A program made the translations under genes and the position numbers. From Vibrio sp. CK2-1 (GTDB lineage: Bacteria > Pseudomonadota > Gammaproteobacteria > Enterobacterales > Vibrionaceae): a stretch of DNA of 64,000 bases. The stretch spans positions 471,496-535,495 of the forward strand of contig NZ_JAKKCJ010000003.1 of assembly GCF_021726515.1 (NCBI RefSeq). The letters are read 5' to 3'. The notes under the pieces were generated by a model, which was not told where the DNA came from, ran no database searches, and saw only the letters and a program-made list of their open reading frames with translations. Below, in pieces: positions 57,256 to 64,000 of this stretch (its first letter is position 1; each line of letters starts with the position of its first letter).

Positions 57256-57915
57256 ATGAATAATAAAGTTCCGCTCATGATTGCAACAGTTATTGGAGTT
57301 GTTTTAGGTTCGGTGATTACTTACGCCGTTATTAACCCAGCCGCACAAGAAGCAACACTTCAGCAAAATGAACTGGCTGGAAAACATCAGCAATTATTAG
57401 CGAAAGTAGAAACACTACAAACTAAGCTAGAGACCGAAGGGCAATCATTCGAACAAAAATCTCAGCAGCAACAAGAAAAAATAGATCAACTGACTCAACA
57501 GTTATCGAAACTGCAGCAACAAAAGAAAAAAGTTGAAAAAACCTTAGTTGTACAAAAAGAGCAAGCGGTTTCATTGAAAACAGAAAATAAGCAGCTAGAG
57601 AAAACCACTGAACTACAAAGTGATTTATATAAACAGTCCCATGAACTTTTTGATAAAGAAGGTGAGTTGGAATCTCAGCTTACTAAGCTGACAACCACTC
57701 GTGAAAAGTTAGCGGTTCAAACTGAAAAGCTGAAAGAAGAATGTAAGCTATTTAAAGATGGTACAAGCTGGGATCCAAAATCAGACTCATGTAAAAAAGA
57801 GCAACTAGCTACTGAGCAAATTGGCAAAATTGATAGCGCTCTAGTTAAGAAAAAACAAGAACTCGCCGATGTAAAAGCCTTAATTACGAAGCTAGGTATA
57901 AAACCTCAGAGTTAA
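57256..57915 (+). CDS. Membrane-anchored coiled-coil protein
   Basis: 219 aa from ATG 57256. One N-terminal membrane helix (about 8-26), then a continuous coiled coil of about 130 residues rich in Gln/Lys/Glu (QQQQEKIDQLTQQLSKLQQQ is typical), a loop with two cysteines (CKLFKDGTSWDPKSDSC, possible disulphide) and a final short helix. Probably periplasmic. It resembles cell-envelope tether or chromosome-partition-type coiled coils only in composition. The ribosome site AGGAAA is distant (about 10 nt). Confidence 0.75.
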   Translation: MNNKVPLMIATVIGVVLGSVITYAVINPAAQEATLQQNELAGKHQQLLAKVETLQTKLETEGQSFEQKSQQQQEKIDQLTQQLSKLQQQKKKVEKTLVVQKEQAVSLKTENKQLEKTTELQSDLYKQSHELFDKEGELESQLTKLTTTREKLAVQTEKLKEECKLFKDGTSWDPKSDSCKKEQLATEQIGKIDSALVKKKQELADVKALITKLGIKPQS

Positions 57916-57951
57916 ATTTCGATAGACTCTAAATAGATAGACACTAAATAA

Positions 57952-57985
57952 AAGAAAGGCGATACAGTGATGTATCGCCTTTCTT
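57952..57985. terminator. Bidirectional terminator coiled-coil gene / yajQ
   Basis: Perfect 15-bp stem AAGAAAGGCGATACA with its complement, loop of 4, between convergent genes. Confidence 0.92.
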
Positions 57986-58008
57986 CATTAATGTACGAGC
58001 GTACAGAT

Positions 58009-58491
58009 TTAGTCTTTAAAGTTGTTGAATTGGAAAGGTTGATCCATTTCAGCACCTTTTACTAGTGCCATCACTTGCTGTAAATCATCACGCTTTTTAC
58101 CGGTTACACGAACTTTATCGCCTTGAATCGAAGCTTGAACTTTGATCTTCGAGTCTTTGATCAGTTTTACTACTTTCTTGGCAATGGCAACATCAATGCC
58201 TTGTTTAAAGCTGGCTTCCTGAGTGTGCGTTTTACCAGTTTGATCGGCTTTTTGTAAATCTACCGCATTGGCATCGACACCACGCTTAGCAAGTTGACCA
58301 CGAAGCATCGTCATCATTTGTCCAAGTTGGTATTCGTTTTCTGCAGTCAGTTTTACAATATCGTTCTTAAACTCAAAGTTAGCGTTTACGTTACGAAAAT
58401 CAAAACGTGTATCCAGTTCACGATTGGCGTTTTCCGCGGCATTTCTTACTTCAACGCTGTCCACTTCAGAAATTATGTCAAATGAAGGCAT
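58009..58491 (-). CDS. yajQ: YajQ family nucleotide-binding protein
   Basis: 160 aa (E. coli 163). YajQ/UPF0234: [22 protein letters not shown] at the start and [17 protein letters not shown] near the end are diagnostic. Members bind c-di-GMP and/or nucleic acids; a Xanthomonas homologue is a c-di-GMP receptor for a transcription factor. Starts 2 bp after the aroH stop, with its ribosome site in the end of aroH, so it is likely co-transcribed. Confidence 0.94.
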   Translation of the reverse strand: MPSFDIISEVDSVEVRNAAENANRELDTRFDFRNVNANFEFKNDIVKLTAENEYQLGQMMTMLRGQLAKRGVDANAVDLQKADQTGKTHTQEASFKQGIDVAIAKKVVKLIKDSKIKVQASIQGDKVRVTGKKRDDLQQVMALVKGAEMDQPFQFNNFKD

Positions 58492-58493
58492 GA

Positions 58494-59555
58494 TCAGTTC
58501 TTCTCCGATTGATTCTTAATGGTATTGGCAAGCATGTCGAGCATGGTTACCGTATCTTTCCAACTTAGGCATGGGTCAGTAATCGATTTACCATAGGTGA
58601 GGGCATTTAAGTCCGTCATTGGTTGATTACCTTCCTCGATAAAGCTTTCCGCCATGATACCTGCGATTGATTGAGAGCCATTGCTGATTTGGTTGCAAAT
58701 ATCTTGCGCCACATCTAATTGCTTACGATGCTCTTTTTGGCAGTTAGCGTGGCTGAAATCTACTACTAAACGAGGCGTTAAGCCAACATCGCTTAATTGC
58801 TCACAAGCAGATTGAATCGATGCTGCATCAAAGTTAGGACCAGTATCGCCACCACGTAAAATAGTATGACCGTATGGGTTACCGGATGTGCGATAAACCG
58901 TCATGCGACCATTTTTATCTGGCGAGCAGAAGTAATGGGACGCTTGTGCTGCACGAATGGCATCGGTTGAAATCTTCACATTGCCGTTTGTGCCATTCTT
59001 AAACCCAACAGGGCAAGAAAGCGCAGAGGCCATTTCACGGTGAATTTGCGATTCAGTCGTACGTGCGCCGATAGCACCCCATGAAATAAGGTCAGCGATA
59101 TATTGGCCAGTCACCATGTCTAAAAACTCAGTCGCAGTAGCTAAGCCAAGTTTATTGATATCGAGCAGTAATTTACGAGCTTTGTTTAAACCGTCTTCTA
59201 ACGCGTAGCTACCGTCAAGGTTAGGATCGGTAATTAAGCCTTTCCAACCAATCACGGTTCTTGGTTTTTCAAAGTAAGTACGCATCACAATAAACAGCTG
59301 ATCTTTGTATTGATCTTGCAGTGCATTAAGGCGTTGCGCATAGTCCAGTGCCGCGTTGGTATCATGTACAGAGCATGGTCCAACCACTACTAGTAGGCGA
59401 GAGTCTTTACTTGACAGAATGTTTTCTATCTGGCGGCGCGAGTTTTCAATATGTTCTGCCACATCATCAGGCAGTGGGTGAGCTTGCATTAATTCCATTG
59501 GCGTAGGCATAGGCCCTAACGCTTGGGTTCTTAGCTCATCAGTTTTTAAAGGCAT
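58494..59555 (-). CDS. aroH: 3-deoxy-7-phosphoheptulonate synthase (DAHP synthase), AroH-like
   Basis: 353 aa. First enzyme of the shikimate pathway, joining PEP and erythrose 4-phosphate. Class I Aro[31 protein letters not shown] and [20 protein letters not shown]. The block [26 protein letters not shown] is closer to E. coli AroH (tryptophan-sensitive) than AroF/AroG as I recall them, as is the start KTDELRT. No TrpR-like operator was seen upstream. Pairs with yajQ; divergent from the PEP-synthase-like gene. Confidence 0.88.
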   Translation of the reverse strand: MPLKTDELRTQALGPMPTPMELMQAHPLPDDVAEHIENSRRQIENILSSKDSRLLVVVGPCSVHDTNAALDYAQRLNALQDQYKDQLFIVMRTYFEKPRTVIGWKGLITDPNLDGSYALEDGLNKARKLLLDINKLGLATATEFLDMVTGQYIADLISWGAIGARTTESQIHREMASALSCPVGFKNGTNGNVKISTDAIRAAQASHYFCSPDKNGRMTVYRTSGNPYGHTILRGGDTGPNFDAASIQSACEQLSDVGLTPRLVVDFSHANCQKEHRKQLDVAQDICNQISNGSQSIAGIMAESFIEEGNQPMTDLNALTYGKSITDPCLSWKDTVTMLDMLANTIKNQSEKN

Positions 59556-59754
59556 TCGTTTGTCTTCATTTAAAGATACACTGGGTAAAGATAACGGAAA
59601 TAACGAAGGGAATAAACGTTCACGGACATTTTGTTGGGGAATTTTATTACTTTGTTATTAATTGATGCCTTATTGACCAGGAAATTGGAATTTTTCTTGT
59701 TTTGTTTCTCTAATCTCAGTATTTTCAGACTATAACAATATTAATGGAGTAATT

Positions 59755-60648
59755 ATGTCGGATACTGCGCAAGGGACAATCCCAACTAATGCATTATTAG
59801 GGGATGTTCTACCATCTTCCCAAGCATCATCAATTGAAAGTGCAACGCATTTGTTTGTCTCACTAAGTGATTTAGTGCAAGAAAGCATTTTTTATCATCC
59901 TGAGATTGGGCTGCATTTGGATGCCTTATCTGAGGCAGATAGATCGAGTTTACAAGCGCTACTTGGTGAACAATCTGCTGATGAACATTTCGTGTCAACT
60001 CTAGTATCGCGTATCGAGTCTTCAATATTACCTCACCATAAACAGGTGAGAGTCTGCTTATCCGATGCTGACAGTTATGCTTATAAGGCGCTAATTGGTG
60101 GCAGTATTGAAAAGCAGGAAGTTAACCCTGTGATTGGCGTTCGAGGCGTTTCTCGTTTTGCTTCTGCTGAATATACCCATTCATTTGAACTTGAATGTAA
60201 AGTGATTAAACAGCTACGTGACAAAGGAATCGATATTGAAATCGTGGTGCCATTTGTACGAGCGTTAAGTGATGCTGCAATGGTGATTGATCGTTTGGCT
60301 GTTCAAGGACTGCCGAGAGGACTAGGTGGATTAAAAGTTCTGTATTGCTGTGATGCGCCTTCTTCAGTGTTGCTTGCGGATAAGCTTCTTCAATATTTTG
60401 ATGGTTTAGTGGTGAATACCGGCAATTTAACTCAATTAACCTTGGGGGTAGATATTCATAACGAAGCATTAGAGTCGTTATTTAATCCAGACCATGAAGC
60501 GGTATTAATGCTGTTATCACAAGCTGTAAAAGCGGCCAGTCATGCCAATAAGCCTTGTGTGGTGTACTGTCAAAACCTTACGGATTACCCTAAGATCCAA
60601 GAAATGCTGGCGGAGCTAGACTCGGTACAAGTTCTTGCTGCTGTGTAA
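59755..60648 (+). CDS. Orphan PEP-utilising-enzyme C-terminal domain protein
   Basis: 297 aa. Residues about 120-285 resemble the PEP/pyruvate TIM-barrel end of PEP synthase PpsA: VIGVRGVSRFASAEY (PpsA GFRGASRY), FELECKVIKQLR, VPFVRAL, GLKVLYCCDAPSS, LLQYFDGLVVNTGNLTQLTLGVD. The ATP-grasp and phosphohistidine domains are absent. Several catalytic positions differ: Glu of MCEIPSN is Asp200, the SND motif is TGN (222-224), and the CGQG loop is CQNL around Cys272. So full PEP synthase activity is unlikely. It is divergent from aroH, a PEP-consuming enzyme. Confidence 0.82.
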   Translation: MSDTAQGTIPTNALLGDVLPSSQASSIESATHLFVSLSDLVQESIFYHPEIGLHLDALSEADRSSLQALLGEQSADEHFVSTLVSRIESSILPHHKQVRVCLSDADSYAYKALIGGSIEKQEVNPVIGVRGVSRFASAEYTHSFELECKVIKQLRDKGIDIEIVVPFVRALSDAAMVIDRLAVQGLPRGLGGLKVLYCCDAPSSVLLADKLLQYFDGLVVNTGNLTQLTLGVDIHNEALESLFNPDHEAVLMLLSQAVKAASHANKPCVVYCQNLTDYPKIQEMLAELDSVQVLAAV

Positions 60649-60676
60649 TTAATCAAAACATACTATCGTTGTCACA

Positions 60677-60705
60677 AAAAGCCGACTTAACTGTCGGTTT
60701 TTTTT
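60677..60705 (+). terminator. Terminator after the PEP-synthase-like gene
   Basis: AAGCCGAC/GTCGGTTT stem (one G-T pair) with a 6-nt loop and a run of T. Confidence 0.75.
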
Positions 60706-60796
60706 ATGTCGCTAACAGCTTATCAATTTTACTGTTGACGAAATTGTTAATACCGATTTAACTGGTCTGATGTGACAACTAAAAAGGAACATTTCC

Positions 60797-61273
60797 ATGA
60801 CGGCACTTAGTAAGGCAAATCAGCATTTAAAGTATTTCGGTGAACAATTGGTTCCTATGATTGGCTATTGTCAGCCTGAGATTTTGAAGCTAACCGATGA
60901 ATCGGTTGAAATTAAAATTCCACTAAATAAAGAAACCAAAAATCATCTGCATAGTATGTACTTTGGCGCTCTTGCCGTTGGAGCCGATGCGGCGGGTGGC
61001 TTTTTGGCGATCAGTAAATCGGAGCAAATGGGTAAGAAAATATCGTTAGCATTTAAGGCGGTTAAAGCTGAATTTCTTGCGCGCCCTGAAGCGGATGTGG
61101 TTTTCGTTTGTAACGATGGAAAGCTCATTGACCAAATGTTAGCAGAGACCATGGAGACTGGTGAGCGTGTGAATCAACCGGTACGAATTACCGCATTGTG
61201 TCCGAGCCTCAATGCTGATAAGCCAATGGCTGAATTTGAATTAACCTTGTCAGTGAAAGCGGTGGGGAATTAA
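60797..61273 (+). CDS. DUF4442 hotdog-fold thioesterase-like protein
   Basis: 158-aa single hotdog-fold protein of the DUF4442/PaaI-like thioesterase group. HLHSMYFGALAVGADAAGGFLA corresponds to the long central helix of the hotdog with the usual N/H-x-x-x-x-F-G start, and VKAEFLARPEADVVFVC to the following strands. Likely cytoplasmic acyl-thioesterase or acyl binder; substrate unknown. AAGGA lies before the ATG. Single gene. Confidence 0.82.
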   Translation: MTALSKANQHLKYFGEQLVPMIGYCQPEILKLTDESVEIKIPLNKETKNHLHSMYFGALAVGADAAGGFLAISKSEQMGKKISLAFKAVKAEFLARPEADVVFVCNDGKLIDQMLAETMETGERVNQPVRITALCPSLNADKPMAEFELTLSVKAVGN

Positions 61274-61409
61274 TAGCGGTTATCTGATCAGCTAACTTTT
61301 AGTTTTACGTAGTATTTACGTGAATAATGTCGGTAAGCGAGTATAATCTTTTCAGTCTTGCTACAGTTATCACTGGCAATTAATACGTTTTTAATAAATA
61401 AGAGTTTTC

Positions 61410-62243
61410 ATGATTAATATTGGTCAAATCAACACACTTAAAGTTACCAAACAAGCCGACTTCGGTCTTTTCTTAGACGCTGATGATTACGGCTCGGTTT
61501 TGTTGCCAAATAAATTTGTACCAGAAGGAACAAATATTGGCGATGACATTGATGTGATGTTGTACTTTGATTCAGATAACCAACTATCGGCGACCACCGA
61601 GAAACCACTGGCGCAAGTAGGCGAGTGGGCAATGATGCACGTGGTAGGTGTCAACAATGTTGGTGCTTTTGTTGATTGGGGCATTGATAAGAAAGACTTA
61701 TTGGTACCTTTTAGCAACCAACGCGTGCCGTTAGATGAAGGACAAAACATTTTAGTTTATGTCTATTCTGATAAAGCCTCTGGCCGTATTGTTGGTACCA
61801 CCAAATTTAATAAATTATTAGATAAAACACCTGCTAATTATGAAATTAACCAGCAGGTAGAGTTGTTGGTTGCAGAGCGTACCGATCTAGGCTTCAAAGC
61901 TATTATTAATGGTGAGCATTGGGGCGTTATCTTTAAGTCTGATGTATTCGGCAAGCTGTTTGTTGGTAAACGCTTAAAAGGCTACATCAAAGGCACCCGC
62001 GAAGATGGACGTATTAACCTCTCTTTACAGAAAATTGGTGTGGCGAAAATGGATGATCTGAGTGAAAAGGTCATGCATGTATTGGAAACCAAAGGTGGCT
62101 TTTTACCATTGAGTGATAAATCTACACCAGAAGCGATTTTCACCGTGTTCCGTACCAGTAAAGGAACATTTAAGAAAACCATCGGTGGATTATACAAACA
62201 AGGTAAAATCCGCATAGATAAAGATGGGATTTACAAAATCTAG
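61410..62243 (+). CDS. CvfB-type S1 RNA-binding protein
   Basis: 277-aa protein of the CvfB/YitL family: tandem S1-like OB folds (about 1-65, 70-130 and 145-215) and a C-terminal winged-helix of about 60 residues (PEAIFTVFRTSKGTFKKTIGGLYKQGKIRI). GAFVDWGIDKKDLLVPFSNQ and the GYIKGTREDGRINLSLQ strand are typical S1 features. The S. aureus homologue binds RNA and affects virulence-gene expression; the role in Vibrio is unknown. Followed by a strong terminator. Confidence 0.88.
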   Translation: MINIGQINTLKVTKQADFGLFLDADDYGSVLLPNKFVPEGTNIGDDIDVMLYFDSDNQLSATTEKPLAQVGEWAMMHVVGVNNVGAFVDWGIDKKDLLVPFSNQRVPLDEGQNILVYVYSDKASGRIVGTTKFNKLLDKTPANYEINQQVELLVAERTDLGFKAIINGEHWGVIFKSDVFGKLFVGKRLKGYIKGTREDGRINLSLQKIGVAKMDDLSEKVMHVLETKGGFLPLSDKSTPEAIFTVFRTSKGTFKKTIGGLYKQGKIRIDKDGIYKI

Positions 62244-62259
62244 CATTAAGACTTTAACT

Positions 62260-62288
62260 AAAACGCACAACTTCAAGTTGTGCGTTTT
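62260..62288 (+). terminator. Terminator after the cvfB-like gene
   Basis: AAAACGCACAACTT with its complement, near-continuous stem with a tiny loop and TTTT at the end. Confidence 0.85.
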
Positions 62289-62317
62289 GCTATTCAAAGA
62301 GTATGAGAGGATAGGCT

Positions 62318-62908
62318 ATGGCAAGAATTTTATGGGCTGTCGTGTTTGTAGTGACGTTTGTATGGTCAGCGATTGAACCGAAAGATACCTTCACATGGTT
62401 TTTGGAAGTATTGCCCGCGCTGATTGGTGCTGCCATATTACTGTTTACCTACCAGCGTTTTAAGCTGACCTCATTGCTTTATTTCTTCATTCTTATTCAT
62501 TGCATCATTTTGATGGTGGGTGGGCATTATACGTATGCTGAAGTGCCTCTCTTCGATAATCTCTTTGGTGCCGCACGTAATAACTACGACAAGCTAGGTC
62601 ATTTTGCACAAGGCTTCGTTCCTGCTTTAATTGCTCGTGAACTCTTGCTCAGGCTTAATATTGTCAATGGCAAGGCATGGATGAACCTATTTGCACTATC
62701 GGTTTGTTTGGCCTTTAGTGCCTTTTATGAGTTAATCGAATGGTGGGTAGCGGTCGCGACGGGGGAAAATGCAGAAGCATTCCTCGGCACCCAAGGCTAC
62801 GTATGGGATACACAATCAGATATGGCTTTTGCTCTATTCGGTGCCATTACCTGCCTTATCTTGATGGCCAAGTGGCATGATAGGCAGCTAAAGGCGCTGA
62901 AAGGGTGA
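62318..62908 (+). CDS. YjdF-type DUF2238 membrane protein
   Basis: 196-aa inner-membrane protein of the DUF2238/YjdF family, about five helices. GGHYTYAEVPLFDNL and YDKLGHFAQGFVPALIARELLLR, then YELIEWWVAVATGENAEAFLG and WDTQSDMAFALFGA, are the family blocks; conserved His and acidic residues inside membrane segments suggest a catalytic or ion-handling site. Function unknown. GAGAGGATAG lies before the ATG. Confidence 0.85.
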   Translation: MARILWAVVFVVTFVWSAIEPKDTFTWFLEVLPALIGAAILLFTYQRFKLTSLLYFFILIHCIILMVGGHYTYAEVPLFDNLFGAARNNYDKLGHFAQGFVPALIARELLLRLNIVNGKAWMNLFALSVCLAFSAFYELIEWWVAVATGENAEAFLGTQGYVWDTQSDMAFALFGAITCLILMAKWHDRQLKALKG

Positions 62909-63034
62909 AGTTTAGTTGAGTTATATCAAAGAAGTCGCTTTTCTAGGGGAGGCTTGGTGATAATTTGATCACCTATGCTTGAACCATCGAAACAAATGGC
63001 ATTAAATAGCCGCCCACTGAAAGTGAGTAACTGT
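62909..63034. other. Gap before the repeat element
   Basis: 126 bp with no ORF. A small GGTGAT/ATCACC palindrome occurs near 62958. Nothing else is evident. Confidence 0.4.
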
Positions 63035-63301
63035 TATACCCAAGTAACTTCAAGATGCAGAATTCAGAGCTATCATCCAAACCTTTAGGCAAGGAAAATT
63101 GGTGAAGGAATGTAAACACCTTTCAAGCCAATCTGACGCGGCATAAAGGTTTGAATGAAGCTCCCGAAGGGCAAGTTAAAACAAGCTTTATGCTGCGTTA
63201 AATTGAACAGAGATAGAATAACTATGATCATATTCAATTTGTCTTGCCTAAAGCTTGTTTTATTCTTGCTGAAACTCGCATCTTGAAGTTACTTGGGTAT
63301 A
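63035..63301. repeat. 267-bp MITE-like element with nested hairpins
   Basis: Perfect 24-bp terminal inverted repeats: left 63035-63058 (TATACCCAAGTAACTTCAAG then ATGC), right 63278-63301 its exact reverse complement. Inside are two further hairpins: CAAACCTTTA (63078-63087) with 63144-63153, and a 14-bp pair TAAAACAAGCTTTA (63177-63190) with 63249-63262, itself enclosing AAATTGAA/TTCAATTT. There is no ORF with a start and ribosome site. TA at both ends would suit a TA-targeting (Tc1/IS630-like) transposase, which is inference. Confidence 0.85.
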
Positions 63302-63320
63302 TATTCAACAAGGTTTTATT

Positions 63321-63611
63321 ATGTACCTTTTATGTAGAAATAAAATCATGGACTATCAGGTATGGCGCGATTACTTCAATGTAAACACCATTTCCTATGA
63401 AGAAGCAGGGTTGATGCTTAAAAGTCTTTGGCATGAAACATCATCGACTCAATCAGAACTGAACGTGTTTTGTATGTTTAAAGTCTGTGATGCGAAGAAA
63501 GCGAAAGCATTTTTAGATGCACCAGAATTGATCCAACAACGGACAAAAGCTGGAGTAATAGAAAAAGAGCACCACTTTATTGACGAGATCCCAAGTTTTA
63601 TTCGCCATTAA
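63321..63611 (+). CDS. 96-aa hypothetical protein, dimeric alpha/beta barrel-like
   Basis: 96-aa protein starting 19 bp after the repeat element, with AAGG 8 nt before the ATG. Start MYLLCRNKIMDYQVWRDYF, middle NVFCMFKVCDAKKAKAFLDAPE and end AGVIEKEHHFIDEIP suggest a small ferredoxin-like (ABM/DUF1330-type) alpha-beta barrel, but I cannot name the family. Its promoter may lie in or be changed by the upstream repeat element. Confidence 0.6.
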   Translation: MYLLCRNKIMDYQVWRDYFNVNTISYEEAGLMLKSLWHETSSTQSELNVFCMFKVCDAKKAKAFLDAPELIQQRTKAGVIEKEHHFIDEIPSFIRH

Positions 63612-63661
63612 TCTCCTCTCATGTGTTAACAGACTCAAGGACAGAGTTTGTTTTTCGTTTA

Positions 63662-63873
63662 TCAACTCTCCTCATCTTTTACCGCCCCCATAATTACTCC
63701 CTTTAACATTGATCTCATTCTCGTGCCCAGTTTGTTACTACTATTGAAATACAATAGAGGTTTTAGCACTTTTGTTGCTATAGTCGTTACATGGTCAGAA
63801 TTCTCAATGACATTGCTAAGATAAGGCATTTTCACCTCAATCGTTTTATACATGGAAGTTAATAAAATGGAAA
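63662..63873 (-). pseudogene. Possible gene fragment cut by the IS66-type element
   Basis: An open frame ends at 63662; its upstream part runs straight into the IS at 63874, so the five N-terminal residues (MMRLL) would come from the IS end. Either this is the 3' part of an interrupted gene, or a shorter 55-aa ORF starting at the ATG at 63829, which has GAGGTG a few bases before it. Product not recognised. Confidence 0.35.
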
Positions 63874-64000
63874 GTAAGCGCATCATAAACCCCGCATTCT
63901 AATCGTCTAGCCCGAATAATAAGATCAAACCTCCAACCCAAAGCAGCAAAGGAGATTTGAAATGGCCAAACGACGCACTAACCAAGAATGGCGAACCCTG
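63874..64000 (+). mobile_element. Left end of an IS66-family element, continues past window
   Basis: Begins with GTAAGCGCATCATAAACCCC; GTAAGCG is the usual IS66 end sequence. About 88 bp inside begins an ORF that looks like IS66 TnpA. The right end and any 8-bp target duplication lie outside the window; the candidate left copy of the target is AATGGAAA (63866-63873). Confidence 0.65.
63962..64000 (+). CDS. Start of IS66-type TnpA (partial)
   Basis: Only 13 codons are visible: MAKRRTNQEWRTL, with AAGGAG 8 nt upstream. This resembles the start of the small IS66 accessory protein TnpA (basic residues, then a Q-E-W segment), which is required for transposition with TnpB and TnpC. Too short for certainty; the terminal GTAAGCG supports it. 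Confidence 0.55.
   Translation, partial: MAKRRTNQEWRTL

Noticed and set aside
59556..59754. TrpR operator upstream of aroH
   Set aside because: AroH-like enzymes can be TrpR-controlled, but no ACTAGTT-type palindrome was seen in the gap.

Overview
The window is chromosomal DNA of a gamma-proteobacterium, most likely a Vibrio or close Vibrionaceae relative. The evidence is the gene content and order: tfoY, serC, cydDC-trxB, a VC1184-type PLP enzyme, maeA, pheST, ihfA, yohJK-cdd, sbcB, hrpA and yajQ. The DNA looks AT-leaning, and most genes have clear Shine-Dalgarno sites and hairpin terminators. No rRNA, tRNA or CRISPR array was seen.

Layout. 1-7740: edge-truncated panP-type decarboxylase, a small exported protein, lysine exporter lysO, competence/motility regulator tfoY, an outer-membrane barrel, a DUF945 protein and serC. 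7830-12533: cydC, cydD and trxB, all on the minus strand. 12829-23653: a 2-oxoglutarate dioxygenase/PLP enzyme pair, a DUF2797 protein, a diguanylate cyclase, sanA, maeA, trmK, a SIMPL protein, a Nudix hydrolase and a sugar dehydrogenase. 24004-37992: pheS-pheT, then about 10 kb before ihfA holding a BamE-like lipoprotein, an OppA-like binding protein and a complete nrf nitrite-ammonification locus. There nrfA is divergent from nrfBCDEF and nrfG lies on the far side of nrfA; a perfect FNR-type site sits between nrfA and nrfB. 38068-43863: tpm, purT with a PurR box, cdd, yohK/yohJ and sbcB. 43864-46108: a small accessory island in which one unrecognised 478-aa gene lies between two same-orientation relics of an IS110-type transposase 3' end. 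46109-62908: TerB-like protein, TauE-type permease, hrpA, two small outer-membrane barrels, EcsC-like protein, DUF924 protein, M32 carboxypeptidase, LysE-type exporter, a short membrane protein with a coiled-coil neighbour, yajQ-aroH, an orphan PEP-synthase-like barrel, a hotdog thioesterase, a CvfB-type S1 protein and a YjdF-type membrane protein. 62909-64000: a 267-bp element with 24-bp perfect terminal inverted repeats, a small ORF, and the left end of an IS66-type element running off the window.

How the genes work together. NrfA and NrfB are the periplasmic cytochromes c, NrfC/NrfD the quinol-oxidising module, and NrfE/F/G the dedicated haem lyase that should mature the lysine-ligated haem of NrfA; CydDC supports cytochrome assembly elsewhere in the cell. 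The yohJ-yohK-cdd order matches enterobacteria. AroH consumes phosphoenolpyruvate, and a degenerate PEP-synthase-like domain is encoded divergently beside it. The most unusual parts are the IS110-flanked island, the nested-hairpin repeat near the right end, the split nrf locus, and the apparent lack of a c-di-GMP riboswitch before tfoY.
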